64,000 nt of DNA from Clostridium sp. KNHs205 (GCF_000702945.1 NZ_JNLE01000003.1:186001-250000), one strand, 5' to 3'; positions 46,114-55,475 are shown, counted from the first letter of the stretch. Notes: a model not told the origin generated them from the sequence alone. Numbers and translations: made by a program.

Positions 46114-46978
46114 TACCTGCCTTCTTAATCAAGAAATGAAAAATAGAATTGATAATAAAAATAAATACAAACAGTACCAATCCAATACCAATCAGTACAC
46201 CTCTGGTCTGCTCTGTGGCATAGGACATTTCTGTCACAATAGCTGTTGTGAGAAAACGTACAGGTTTAAGCATGGAGGGCATTTGAGGAATATTACCGGC
46301 TACCATGATAACTGCCATGGTCTCACCGATGGCTCTTCCTACTCCCAGGAGGACCGCCGCCATAATACCCGATTTGGCAGCAGGAATAATAATACGAAAG
46401 AGGGTATACTCTTTTCCCACACCCAGAGCAAGAGCTGCTTCCATATAGCTTTTGTCCACTGCATTAATGCTGGTTTCACTTACGCTGATGATAGTTGGCA
46501 GAGTCATAATTATCAAAACTATAACAGCAGAAATCATGGCAAGCCCGGAAGAGAGATCAAATATTTTCTGTACATAAGGCACAATAAAAATCAAACCTAA
46601 AAAGCCGTAAATTACCGACGGAATTCCCGCTAACAGACTGATTACGGAACGCAGAACAGAACCCAGGCCCTTAGGCATCAGCTGTCCAATTCCCAAGGCA
46701 ACAAGCAGAGAAATGGGAACTGCGATCAGAACAGTAAAAAAAGTAGAATAAAAGGAAGAAATGATAAACGCCAGAATTCCGTAGCTTGGAGGTTCATTGG
46801 CAGAGTTCCAGACAGACCCGAAGAGAAAATCCTTTAATCCCACTTTGGCTATACTTGGAGCACCGTTTGCTATCATAAATGCTCCGATTAATATAACCGA
46901 CAGGACCGTAATTAAGGCAAAGAAAAAAACGATACCTTTAAATAGATTATTATATAAATAAACTTTCTGTTGCTTCAT
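46100..46978 (-). CDS. pstC: Phosphate ABC transporter permease PstC
   Basis: The partner permease, about 292 aa from ATG 46978. Segments: GIPSVIYGFLGLIFIVPYV and the EAA loop YMEAALALGVGKEYTLFRIIIPAAKSGI. A 34-residue upstream extension to 47080 is unlike the family. The ribosome binding site is weak (TGTGG). It lies 150 bases after pstS. Confidence 0.94.
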   Translation of the reverse strand: MKQQKVYLYNNLFKGIVFFFALITVLSVILIGAFMIANGAPSIAKVGLKDFLFGSVWNSANEPPSYGILAFIISSFYSTFFTVLIAVPISLLVALGIGQLMPKGLGSVLRSVISLLAGIPSVIYGFLGLIFIVPYVQKIFDLSSGLAMISAVIVLIIMTLPTIISVSETSINAVDKSYMEAALALGVGKEYTLFRIIIPAAKSGIMAAVLLGVGRAIGETMAVIMVAGNIPQMPSMLKPVRFLTTAIVTEMSYATEQTRGVLIGIGLVLFVFIFIINSIFHFLIKKAGNANG

Positions 46979-47128
46979 TCTTACCACACATTCCGCTGCT
47001 TCTGGCAGCACAATTTTAAGGAATAAATCTATAAACTGGCAATGCCACTGCGCATTTGCAGTGACATTATCCAAACACACTATGCAGCTAAAACGCCTAA
47101 CCTGAAACCAACCTGTATATAAGTTTAA

Positions 47129-47896
47129 CTATTTTACAACAATCTGGCAGGCTGCTGTTTTCTTGCCATCGCTGGTAGTTACGGTAATTGTTACTTTTCC
47201 TGCTTTTTTAGCAGTTACAACACCAGTAGCAGATACTGCAGCCATATCACCAAGAGACATATATCCGATAGCACCGGAATTGTTCTGTACGGAAGCCTGC
47301 ATAACCCCTGTGCTGGCAAGTGAACCGTCAAGATTTACATCATATCCGCTGGGAAGTGCAGAACCAAAATCCGCCTTAAAGAAATCTTCGAAGCAGCTTC
47401 TGGTACCGGAACCGGACTCACGGCCAAAAGGAGCAATCTTCACACTGGTGGAATAGGAACCGGATATCTGATTCCAATTCAAGCTGGAGGTATCTCTGGT
47501 ATAGATTTTATAAAGCTGAGAAGGAGAAAGTTCATTTACAGGGTTGCTTTTATTAACAACTACAGCTAATCCGTCCAGACAAATCTGAACTTTGTTTAAA
47601 GTCTGAGCTTCAGTGCTTGTGATATCCCTGCTGGACATACCAAAGTCTACCGTACCTTTTGTTGCATCTGTAATACCTGCACCGGAACCGGTCACATTCT
47701 GTTCAACGATCTTAATGCCTTTATTTTTAGCCATGAAAGCTTCCGCAAGTGCCTGGATAAGCGGATTGACGGAAGTAGAACCTGATAAAACTACTGTTCC
47801 TGTAACTGATGCCGCAGATACCTTCTCTGCCGGAACACCCTGAAAGATTGAAAATGCTAATGCTACAGTTAAAACCAAAGACATAAACTTTTTCAT
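47129..47896 (-). CDS. pstS: Phosphate-binding protein PstS, truncated and fused to a partial Big_2 domain
   Basis: The extracytoplasmic phosphate receptor of the pst system. A signal peptide (about 1-29) precedes the PBP fold with phosphate-binding loops VLSGSTSVNPLI, TGSGAGITDATKG and GRESGSGTRSCFEDFF. The expected last lobe after GAIGYMSLG (211-216) is missing. Instead residues 222-255 (SATGVVTAKKAGKVTITV and on) match the C-terminal half of a Big_2 Ig-like domain. At 255 aa it is shorter than the roughly 280-300 aa expected. A real in-frame deletion or domain swap is possible; phosphate binding may be impaired. Confidence 0.85.
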   Translation of the reverse strand: MKKFMSLVLTVALAFSIFQGVPAEKVSAASVTGTVVLSGSTSVNPLIQALAEAFMAKNKGIKIVEQNVTGSGAGITDATKGTVDFGMSSRDITSTEAQTLNKVQICLDGLAVVVNKSNPVNELSPSQLYKIYTRDTSSLNWNQISGSYSTSVKIAPFGRESGSGTRSCFEDFFKADFGSALPSGYDVNLDGSLASTGVMQASVQNNSGAIGYMSLGDMAAVSATGVVTAKKAGKVTITVTTSDGKKTAACQIVVK

Positions 47897-47968
47897 GACA
47901 TTACTCCTTACAATTTTTTTATTTTACGGGCTAATAATGACTTTAAGACACGCCCTGATTACTTGGTC

Positions 47969-48032
47969 ATTATAATCTTTGATTGTAAAGAAATAAGCAT
48001 GAATTTGAAAATTATTCCATTGGTATTGTAAA
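47969..48032 (-). promoter_or_regulatory. Candidate phosphate-regulated pst promoter
   Basis: On the minus strand TTTACAAT (48032-48025), TTTTCAAA (near 48010-48003) and TTTACAAT (47989-47982) recur at 21-22-base spacing before a TATAAT (47974-47969). The boxes resemble the TTNACA repeats bound by PhoP in Bacillus. Inferred. Confidence 0.4.
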
Positions 48033-48201
48033 GAATCTGTTTAGAGAATTTAACATTACTGGATTTGAGTATTATGGGTTTTAACATAATAAAAGATACT
48101 TATTTCTCTCTCGTTGACAGTAAGTATAATTAGTGCTTCTGCGGTACCTGTAAGTGGTGCTCGAAATTAGTATATATACGCCTGTTATCTTCCAAACTTA
48201 A

Positions 48202-48231
48202 TTGACATATGACAATAAAACTAATTATACT
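48202..48231 (+). promoter_or_regulatory. Sigma-A-type promoter of the HTH-TPR regulator
   Basis: TTGACA at 48202-48207, an 18-base spacer, and TATACT at 48226-48231. It is 65 bases before the start codon at 48296. Confidence 0.7.
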
Positions 48232-48295
48232 TTTAAGTAAAGTCAGGAGAAAACGTTTGCATTTTAGTAATTGAGTACTCAATATAAGGAGGAAT

Positions 48296-49516
48296 ATGAA
48301 AAATTATATCGGATTTTTAATCCGCCAAAAAAGACTGGAGCTAAATATCTCTCAGGAAGGACTCTGCAAGGGTATATGCGCTCCCTCTTATTTAAGTAAA
48401 ATAGAACAGGGACAAGCCGATGCCAGTTCTGACATTATTACAAGTTTGTTTTCTGCCCTTGGCATCAGATATATAGGAGATAACTCTGTACTGGCAGATG
48501 CTCGTGAGCATTTCGATCGTTTCTTTTTTCTCCTGGATTCAGAGGAACCAGTAGAAGAAGAAAGCAATTATTTCATCATGTACAGAGAAGAATTGGAACA
48601 CAGTGAATTTCACCTGGATTATCATCTATGCTTATTATTCTCCCTTTTGTCAGCAGGAAATCAGGAGCAGGCCGAGAAAGAGCAAGCTTACTTGAGCCGT
48701 TTCCTCCCTTATATGGAGGATGTGCAAATAATGCGGTACTACCTGGGTGCGGCAGCAATCCAAGGGCACTCAGAGAATACTGTCCAGCTTTTGCTGAAAG
48801 CAGCTCATTACGGTAATAATAGCGTTATTTATTATCAATTGGCAAATACCCTATATCATATTGGTCATTATAGCGACTGTATCCAAAGAGCGAATACCGC
48901 TTATTTGTTTGCGTCGGAAGAGGGAAATCCTGCGGTTTTAATTGGTGCCAGCTTTCTTTTAGGTTCCTGTTATTGTAACGGGCGTGATTTATCCATTGCA
49001 GAAAAATACTATAAACGTGCAATCGCCCTAACTCGCGGTTATCGTGTACCGGTAAAAAACTATGCTTATTATAACCTTGGAACAGCTTACATTAGCTGTG
49101 AACAATATCAGGAGGCTGAATATTACTTGCTTCAAGCCGGAGAGTTGGAGGAAGAGACTTATCATAAAGTCATGCTCAATCAAAAAAAAGCACTTTTGTT
49201 TATCCATTTAGGAGACTTAGAAAAATACCGTCTATTCTTAGACCGTGCTTCTGAAGCACTACAGGCTCTCTCTGAGGATACTGATAAATATCATCTTTGC
49301 AAAAAAATGATCACATTTGCAGAAATGTTAAAACTGCCTGACTACCTGGATACTCCTGGATATTTTGAACTATTGGAGGAGTTATATGGAAATGTGAATC
49401 AACCCTTTGGCTTTGGTTTTCGCAGATTTTATGGATTATATCTGATTCGTTATTATAAGCATCAAAGAAAATATAAAGAAGCGCTGCGCATTCGAGAAGA
49501 AATGGATATTTCCTGA
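48296..49516 (+). CDS. XRE-type HTH regulator with TPR repeats (RNPP/Rgg-like architecture)
   Basis: 406 aa. The N-terminal Cro/C1 helix-turn-helix reads IGFLIRQKRLELNISQEGLCKGICAPSYLSKIEQG (about 4-38). The rest is helical with TPR-like repeats (YYQLANTLYHIGHYSDCIQRA, YYNLGTAYISCEQYQEAEYYL). Peptide-sensing regulators such as PlcR and Rgg have this build. No signal-peptide gene was found next to it. AAGGAGG precedes the ATG. Confidence 0.85.
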   Translation: MKNYIGFLIRQKRLELNISQEGLCKGICAPSYLSKIEQGQADASSDIITSLFSALGIRYIGDNSVLADAREHFDRFFFLLDSEEPVEEESNYFIMYREELEHSEFHLDYHLCLLFSLLSAGNQEQAEKEQAYLSRFLPYMEDVQIMRYYLGAAAIQGHSENTVQLLLKAAHYGNNSVIYYQLANTLYHIGHYSDCIQRANTAYLFASEEGNPAVLIGASFLLGSCYCNGRDLSIAEKYYKRAIALTRGYRVPVKNYAYYNLGTAYISCEQYQEAEYYLLQAGELEEETYHKVMLNQKKALLFIHLGDLEKYRLFLDRASEALQALSEDTDKYHLCKKMITFAEMLKLPDYLDTPGYFELLEELYGNVNQPFGFGFRRFYGLYLIRYYKHQRKYKEALRIREEMDIS

Positions 49517-49665
49517 TATGATAGATTTAGCCCTGCTTATAAGGCATTTTCGTATGCATATTTCCCATATAGACCCCGTTTACTTCATATTAAGTGAAAT
49601 GTTATAATAAACTCACCTCAGTAAATGAGATGATTCTATGAAGAGACACAACGGAGGAAATCCTA

Positions 49666-50220
49666 ATGAAAAAAATTGAAAAAATCTGGGAGAAGGACAA
49701 TTTTATCCTCAGACTTGCGAATAAAGAAGATGCAGAAAACTATTATCACCAGAACTATAATCCCTTAGACCCTGAAGTGGCAAGGCTAACCGGATGCAAG
49801 GCTGTTTTTTCCCATGATGAAGTCGTTAGCTTTTTCCTGCAATGTATAGAGGCTGACGACCGCTATGATTTCCTGATCATAGACCCCAGCGGACGGATTA
49901 TTGGAGAAAGTGTAATTAATGAAATTGACTGGGACTTAAGAAGCGCCAATTTCCGTATTGGAATTTTCCACAGTGAAATATGCGGGAAAGGTATTGGGTC
50001 CTGGGCTACTCAAATGACCCGTGACTTTGCATTTGAACAGCTGAAGCTTCACCGATTGGAGTTGGATGTATTTTCTTTTAACCCACGTGCCGAAAAGGCT
50101 TATCTGAAAGCTGGCTTTAAACGGGAAGGTGTATTGAGAGATGCCATTTGGGACGGAGAAAAATACGCAGATGATATTCTGATGGCAATTTTAGAGGATG
50201 ATTGGAAGGAAATAAAATAA
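49666..50220 (+). CDS. GNAT acetyltransferase, RimJ/SpeG-like
   Basis: 184 aa. Core FRIGIFHSEICGKGIGSWATQMTRDFAFEQLKLHRLELDVFSFNPRAEKAYLKAGFKREG has the acetyl-CoA loop GKGIGSWA. The pattern resembles spermidine N-acetyltransferases and RimL, but the substrate is unknown. GGAGG precedes the ATG. It is followed by a strong terminator. Confidence 0.9.
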   Translation: MKKIEKIWEKDNFILRLANKEDAENYYHQNYNPLDPEVARLTGCKAVFSHDEVVSFFLQCIEADDRYDFLIIDPSGRIIGESVINEIDWDLRSANFRIGIFHSEICGKGIGSWATQMTRDFAFEQLKLHRLELDVFSFNPRAEKAYLKAGFKREGVLRDAIWDGEKYADDILMAILEDDWKEIK

Positions 50221-50240
50221 GTAAGATTAATAAAAAGATA

Positions 50241-50284
50241 GGGGGTTGAAAAACAAGTAAAAAATCAGCAGTTTTTCAACCCCT
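50241..50284. terminator. Bidirectional terminator
   Basis: GGGGTTGAAAAA (50242-50253) pairs exactly with TTTTTCAACCCC (50272-50283). Serves the acetyltransferase and the convergent AraC-type gene. Confidence 0.9.
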
Positions 50285-50291
50285 TCTTTCA

Positions 50292-51209
50292 TTATTTCTT
50301 AATACAAGGCATTATCCAATCACAGATTATCTGTTTGCTTCCGGTTTCCATAGGCGTGCAAAATCTGCTTACAGTGTAGAATTCAATCCAGTAGAAATCC
50401 TCATAGTCCAGTTCATAACCGTTCTTAAGCACCATATCCGACATTAACAGATATGCATTGTTCAGAATATCCTCAAAGTTTGCTGCACCTATCTGGGCTT
50501 TTGCAATTGTTCTTCCTTTGATTATCCTCCCCGTCATCCCTTCCGGAACAGGAGTACCCAGTTGAAAGAACTTGCCTACAATATAGGTATCGCCAAGGCC
50601 TTCTTCTGAAGTAAAGTCTGCTGAATACCCAAGTCCCATGCAATCCTCCATACCAACCTGATAATCCATAAGAGCTGTCAGTTTATCATCATAATGCTGA
50701 CTCCAGAATATATCCCATAGCTCTTTGTTGCCAGACACCCCATGCTCCTTGTTGCTTATACCAATCAGCAGAAGGTCCTCCGTTTTTTCATAATCGATTT
50801 TTACCAGCTCAGCCATAATCCTTCTTCCTTTCATAACATAATAAGTATCCTTGTCTGTAAAGAAAAGAGGAAAAAAAGCTTTCTCCTTATAGCTTTCAAT
50901 GGTCAGCTGAACAGGCGGCACCAAAAATTGCTCTTTAAAGGCTCTCGTGTAGGAGGCAGTATTCTCATAACCGCAGCAGAGAGCCGCTTCCGTTACGTTT
51001 ACCTTCTCTTCCAAGATCATTCTGGCTGATTCCGTTAATTTTCTTCTGCGCACATATTCTGTCATTGATATTCCGCAGATATAACTGAATATCCGTTGAT
51101 ACACACCAAGAGGTATACCGGTAACCCTGGCGGCTCTGCCAAAGTCAGCCTGAAAGATATCACTTTCAAGCATATCTATAACCTGTTGTGTCTGCTCCAT
51201 TACATCCAT
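50292..51209 (-). CDS. AraC-family regulator with GyrI-like ligand domain
   Basis: 305 aa. The N-terminal double helix-turn-helix reads GVYQRIFSYICGISMTEYVRRRKLTESARMILEEKVNVTEAALCCGYENTASYTRAFKEQF. A C-terminal GyrI/Rob-like domain follows (EKTEDLLLIGISNKEHGVSG to EFYTVSRFC). The layout matches Rob and other drug-responsive activators. The target gene and ligand are unknown. Confidence 0.9.
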   Translation of the reverse strand: MDVMEQTQQVIDMLESDIFQADFGRAARVTGIPLGVYQRIFSYICGISMTEYVRRRKLTESARMILEEKVNVTEAALCCGYENTASYTRAFKEQFLVPPVQLTIESYKEKAFFPLFFTDKDTYYVMKGRRIMAELVKIDYEKTEDLLLIGISNKEHGVSGNKELWDIFWSQHYDDKLTALMDYQVGMEDCMGLGYSADFTSEEGLGDTYIVGKFFQLGTPVPEGMTGRIIKGRTIAKAQIGAANFEDILNNAYLLMSDMVLKNGYELDYEDFYWIEFYTVSRFCTPMETGSKQIICDWIMPCIKK

Positions 51210-51346
51210 TTCTTCCTCTTCCTTTCAGTTATATCTTATAGCAGGCTGAATATGCCCGCTTTCCATTTTCTGTACAAATAATGTATGCCTTAATATTACC
51301 CTGATTTCCTGACACTAATAATTCGATTAAAGCTTGAATTGATCAT

Positions 51347-52132
51347 CTAAATATCTGCTACCGGCACATTACCTGTCAGCCAGTTTAGCTCGCTATCCTG
51401 CATAAATCTGATAGGCCATTCCTTTGTAGTAGAGGTCCAGGTATGAAAATTTACAATACAGTTAAACAACTGTTCCACAGCCTCTTCTGACTTCTCCTTG
51501 ATTGCCTTGTTCATATACTCCAGTAGGTTTTCGGGTTTCTTCTCCACACCTTCAAGCACTTTTAAAAACCATTTATGGTAAGGATACAAGGTCTCATTGT
51601 AGGTTAGCACTAATCTTCCCGCAAACAATACATAATTGGATATTGCTGTTGTAATCAGATATTCGTTATTCCTTTTCATACCTTCATAGAAATACCATCT
51701 CCAGGCTTCAAACTGCGCATAGAATTTCTCCAGGTTTTCTATTTTTCTTTCCACCGGATATCTGGAGGCTTCTGCCACAAGCTGCTCCAGTCCCTCAATT
51801 TTTGAGTAGGATACAAAGGCGTCTTTAAAGGCAAACTTTGCAGGTTCACTTCCCATAGCAGCCGTTTTCTTTATAAACTCTACTGAGGTGCACTTTCCAT
51901 CAACATAACCGCCTTCATAAGGTGTCGCTTCGGTTTCATAATAGTTAAAGTTCTCCTCCGCCAAGGCTTTTTTATAGTCCTCTTCTGACATTACAAGCAT
52001 TAGATCAATGTCAGAATTCTCTCCGGCAAAGCCATGAGCCACAGATCCTCCGATAATTATACCTAATACATCTTCTCGTTGTTTTAATTTATTAGTTATT
52101 GTTTCAATAGCAAGTTTATGGTGATTATACAT
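51347..52132 (-). CDS. Nucleotidyltransferase-domain protein
   Basis: 261 aa. The pol-beta-type motif GGSVAHGFAGENSDIDLMLV has the GS and DxD-like catalytic pattern. A helical C-terminal half includes FYAQFEAWRWYFYEGMKRNNEYL. It is like minimal nucleotidyltransferase proteins, including aminoglycoside and lincosamide nucleotidylyltransferase relatives. The substrate is unknown; no antitoxin-like partner lies beside it. AGGAG precedes the ATG. Confidence 0.85.
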   Translation of the reverse strand: MYNHHKLAIETITNKLKQREDVLGIIIGGSVAHGFAGENSDIDLMLVMSEEDYKKALAEENFNYYETEATPYEGGYVDGKCTSVEFIKKTAAMGSEPAKFAFKDAFVSYSKIEGLEQLVAEASRYPVERKIENLEKFYAQFEAWRWYFYEGMKRNNEYLITTAISNYVLFAGRLVLTYNETLYPYHKWFLKVLEGVEKKPENLLEYMNKAIKEKSEEAVEQLFNCIVNFHTWTSTTKEWPIRFMQDSELNWLTGNVPVADI

Positions 52133-52243
52133 TATACAACTCCTTTGTTTTCTTTATATGGATTCCATTCTCCAAGGGGTATTATAATGTATTTACCTTA
52201 ATATTGGAATATAAGACTTCCAAATTACAGTAAAAGCTGTCCC

Positions 52244-53320
52244 TTATTTCAAATAATAACGCTTTCCATTAAACTTAATATTCTTCACGTTATCAACCAT
52301 AATGGGTTCTTTAAAAAAGAGTGACGCCTTGCAATAGATTACATCAGGCTCTAAATTACCGAATTCATCTGCCCTGCCTCCACTTATAGAATAAGAAAAA
52401 GCTTTTTTATCTAAACTGGCCTCCGGAAAATAAATAATTGCTTTATCACTCTTTTTCTCAAGCTCCTCCATTACAATGTCAAGATCCGAATCCTTCGTGG
52501 TTCTTTTCTCAAAAGAAAAGATACAGGAGTAAGGCGTTAATTCTATCTTAGTCAGCGTTACATATTTATTACCCAGTAAAATATCCTGATCTAAAAGGAT
52601 TGTCTTGGTATAATCCACTTCTTTATCAAAATCTATGTCTATTTTCCACTTTTTTTTATAGATACCTTTTATTTTTTCCTGGGTATGGAACGCAAGCCCT
52701 GCCAGTTCTATACTGTATTGTTTGCCAGTCATTTTCTCCTTCCCTATAACGGTATAAAGGATCTCAAACTGTACCTCCCCACTATTTCCATTCAGGGGAA
52801 TATAATGATAGCCAAGACTGCCACCTTGGGCATCCTGGAATAAGGTACCGCCGCTTTCTTCATTAAAACCAAATCTTCCTTCCGTGTAAATACCTTTCTC
52901 CTTCAATACATTCTCCGCATTTTTTACTGTAAATCTCAGCATAACAGACCCAACATTACCCGTTGCTACGGCCCCCAGTACCTCAATCTTCAATTCATCC
53001 GAATCTACGACCTTTCCAACACTGCGGGAGGAAATTTCTTTATACTGCTCGGGTGCCAAATACACCTGACTCTTGGGGGGTTCTCTTCTTCTGTCCAGAT
53101 AAAACTGGTAAAAGAAGTTTGTTCCGGTGAGCTGATCGGCAGTAACAGTAGCTCCGCCGATTAAAAGCAGTACAAGGCAGGCAACTGCAAACCCAAACCT
53201 TAACTTCTTTTTCTGTTTCCGTTTCTCAGTTTTCAGCTTCTCCTTCAGGTCAGTAAAATTCCTGGGGGTTACCTCCTCCAGGATATTATTTATTTGTGAA
53301 AGTATTTCAGGTTCTTTCAT
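52244..53320 (-). CDS. Anti-sigma factor-like membrane protein (DUF4179-like)
   Basis: 358 aa from ATG 53320, chosen by GGAG eight bases upstream. The short cytosolic N-terminus may bind the sigma factor. One membrane segment (FGFAVACLVLLLIGGATVTA) separates a large outside domain (LAPEQYKEISSRSVGKVVDSD and on). It overlaps the sigma-factor gene by 14 bases, indicating translational coupling. Family assignment rests on layout. Confidence 0.8.
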   Translation of the reverse strand: MKEPEILSQINNILEEVTPRNFTDLKEKLKTEKRKQKKKLRFGFAVACLVLLLIGGATVTADQLTGTNFFYQFYLDRRREPPKSQVYLAPEQYKEISSRSVGKVVDSDELKIEVLGAVATGNVGSVMLRFTVKNAENVLKEKGIYTEGRFGFNEESGGTLFQDAQGGSLGYHYIPLNGNSGEVQFEILYTVIGKEKMTGKQYSIELAGLAFHTQEKIKGIYKKKWKIDIDFDKEVDYTKTILLDQDILLGNKYVTLTKIELTPYSCIFSFEKRTTKDSDLDIVMEELEKKSDKAIIYFPEASLDKKAFSYSISGGRADEFGNLEPDVIYCKASLFFKEPIMVDNVKNIKFNGKRYYLK

Positions 53321-53870
53321 AATTACTCTCCATTTCTGCAGATGCTTTATCATATCCAAAGCTTTGCTCCTTTTGAGACAGTTTACTGATTGCGTTGCTA
53401 TACTTCCACCGAACAGTTGCATATGGCCTCTTAAGAATCTCAGCAATCTCCTTATGAGAAAAACCAACAGAATAGAGAACCACTATCTCCCTCTCCTCTT
53501 TTTTTAGCATGGACAGCAATGAATTTAATTCCTGGAACTGCAGCATCTTCCGGTACATATCCTCTGATGGCAGTTCTTCATCCAGTTCCACAAACCTTTT
53601 ACCCTCCTCTCTTTTTGTAAGAGCAAGGTTTCTTGCTATCTTCATTACCCAGGCTTTTGCATTGGTTCCGCAGCGGTAACGATGTGCCTTATCCCAGACT
53701 CTGATAAAGGTATTCTGCATTATATCCTCTGCATCATAAGGTGATTTTGTTATGACATAGGCTAATCCGTATACGGCTTTACTCATCTCTTCATAAAATT
53801 CCTCAAGTGCCACCATTTCCCTTCTGGAAATCCGTACCATCAGATTATCCATCTCCTCACTGCTTAACAA
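53307..53870 (-). CDS. ECF-type RNA polymerase sigma factor
   Basis: 187 aa. Region 2 contains SPYDAEDIMQNTFIRVWDKAHRY. Region 4 contains YSVGFSHKEIAEILKRPYATVRWKYSNAISKL. It is co-encoded with a putative anti-sigma protein. The signal and regulon are unknown. The promoter region upstream (53871-53992) is AT-rich. Confidence 0.92.
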   Translation of the reverse strand: MLSSEEMDNLMVRISRREMVALEEFYEEMSKAVYGLAYVITKSPYDAEDIMQNTFIRVWDKAHRYRCGTNAKAWVMKIARNLALTKREEGKRFVELDEELPSEDMYRKMLQFQELNSLLSMLKKEEREIVVLYSVGFSHKEIAEILKRPYATVRWKYSNAISKLSQKEQSFGYDKASAEMESNYERT

Positions 53871-54337
53871 ATCTCCACCCCCTAGTAAATGCTTTCACAG
53901 ATATAACCTTTTAACTTTAGAATATGTTTGAATAATTTTTATTTATTTTTCCGACAAAACTCAGCCTTAATTTGAATTGACTTTTTACGCAATTATATTT
54001 GCAATATACCGGCTCTACCAAAACATAAGTTCTGTTGTGTATAATAAACTATATTTACCAAATTTGTCAAATTATCAAGCAACTCTTTACCAGTTTTTCC
54101 ATTGAATATAACAAAGCAATTACTCTTCTTCACAATAAAGCAGCATACAATACAATCCAACAAAAAAACATGTCCATATTTATGAACCTTTGCAGTGAAC
54201 CTTAAGGATAATACGGCTATAATGACACCTGTCACTATAGTGTATTACTCTCATCGCCACCTGGGGTGCATAAACAGACATGCAGTATTTAATACAGTGC
54301 AGTAATTGTACGAACCATTGAAACCTATCCATACCAA
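53871..54337. other. Intergenic region before the ECF sigma gene
   Basis: 467 bases. A minus-strand frame at 53993-54235 starts with GTG without a ribosome binding site and is not called. CACTATAGTG at about 54233-54242 is a short palindrome. Otherwise nothing was seen. Confidence 0.6.
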
Positions 54338-54568
54338 TTATTTATTTTTTTCATTTCCACGCTTAAAATTACCTGTTACTTTAGCCATTATCAGCTGTGC
54401 TTCCTTCTGATCTGTATTCCTGATTCGCTCCAGGAACCTGTCACTGACTTTTTCTTTTAGAATAGTAACCCTCTTGCCACGCCAGAATATAAAAACATTC
54501 TTATCCTTAGATACCTCAAATGTAAATGGACTTTCATCCAGCTTATTTCTCTTATCTTCTTCTCCCAT
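54338..54568 (-). CDS. Small conserved-looking hypothetical protein
   Basis: 76 aa, basic and acidic, without membrane segment: MGEEDKRNKLDESPFTFEVS, then KDKNVFIFWRGKRVTILKEK. GGGAGA lies 7 bases before the ATG. The beta-like part FEVSKDKNVFIFWRGKRVTIL may be a small domain; the C-terminal half is helical. No function assigned. Confidence 0.7.
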   Translation of the reverse strand: MGEEDKRNKLDESPFTFEVSKDKNVFIFWRGKRVTILKEKVSDRFLERIRNTDQKEAQLIMAKVTGNFKRGNEKNK

Positions 54569-54718
54569 TGGCTTTCTCCCATGTCATTATCTTAATATAC
54601 TACCAGGTAAATACCTTATGCTTTATCAAGCTACTTAAGATTCTACCTAATATAAAGATACTGCAGCAAGAGATACTTTCTGCATATTCAATCTATACAG
54701 ACACCTACCATGTGACTG

Positions 54719-55339
54719 TCAGTTTAAATGATTATAAGTCTTCATCAGTCCATTTAATTCAATAGAGCTTTTTATTGTCGGGATAATCACGTTGGCTGCA
54801 AATGCTGCCATTTCCTCTGGTGACTGCTTACAGCCGGTTTTCAGCCACTTTTGGAGAAAACCGATATAACCGTTGATGATAAAGGCATTAAAATAGTCAT
54901 ATTCCTCTTCCGTCATATGGGCGCCGACGGTTTTCCACAAATCAGAGATTTTCTCATCAACAATATTTTTGATGCGGTCAACAAAAGCAGCATCTCCGTT
55001 TGGCCCCAGCATAATCTCACAGAACTCTTTGTTTTCTGCACAGATGGAATAAATCCTTACCAGGACCTCCGGGGGCTTTCCTTTTACCGGCGGATGATTC
55101 ATCATCTGATCAATAATTTCATTGAATTTCTGAAAAAAATCTTCCTGTACCTGACTGATCATATCATAAATATCCGTATAATGAAAATAAAAGGTTCCTC
55201 TGTTAACATCCACAAGCTCTGTAAGCTCCCGGACCGTTATATTGGAAATTGCCTTCTGACGCATGAGACTGAGCAGACCTGTCAATAATTTTTTCTTGGT
55301 ATTACGGACACTCCGGTTGTTATCACCGCTTTTATTCAT
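54719..55339 (-). CDS. TetR-family regulator
   Basis: 206 aa. N-terminal helix-turn-helix: KKKLLTGLLSLMRQKAISNITVRELTELVDVNRGTFYFHYTDIYDMI. The C-terminal ligand domain is variable. It is divergent from the ABC transporter genes at 55626 and probably represses them. A perfect palindrome ACTTGTCAAGT (55465-55475) in the promoter region is a candidate operator. Confidence 0.9.
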   Translation of the reverse strand: MNKSGDNNRSVRNTKKKLLTGLLSLMRQKAISNITVRELTELVDVNRGTFYFHYTDIYDMISQVQEDFFQKFNEIIDQMMNHPPVKGKPPEVLVRIYSICAENKEFCEIMLGPNGDAAFVDRIKNIVDEKISDLWKTVGAHMTEEEYDYFNAFIINGYIGFLQKWLKTGCKQSPEEMAAFAANVIIPTIKSSIELNGLMKTYNHLN

Positions 55340-55464
55340 AGCTGTTTCACCTCATATTTTGAATAATTTTTGCATTTCTGTTGAAAAATACACATCCTGT
55401 TTTATACTGTTTATTGATTTCTTTAGCTGAATATATTATGCTGAATTCTAGTTTATTTTTCAAC

Positions 55465-55475
55465 ACTTGTCAAGT
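55465..55475. promoter_or_regulatory. Candidate TetR operator
   Basis: ACTTGTCAAGT is an 11-base perfect palindrome in the promoter region of the ABC genes. A separate 12-base inverted repeat TGTTGAAAAATA / TATTTTTCAACA lies at 55379-55390 and 55454-55465. Confidence 0.45.

Larger units (their letters stand above)
47897..48295. other. Divergent intergenic region, pstS / HTH-TPR regulator
   Basis: 399 bases holding the pstS promoter with possible PhoP-like boxes (47969-48032) and the promoter of the regulator (48202-48231). No small gene was recognised. Confidence 0.6.

Noticed and set aside
51347..52132. MNT/HEPN toxin-antitoxin pair
   Set aside because: No HEPN-like gene is adjacent, and the protein is much larger than minimal MNT antitoxins.
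53993..54235. 80-aa minus-strand frame before the ECF sigma gene
   Set aside because: GTG start without ribosome binding site, composition of chance AT-rich frame.
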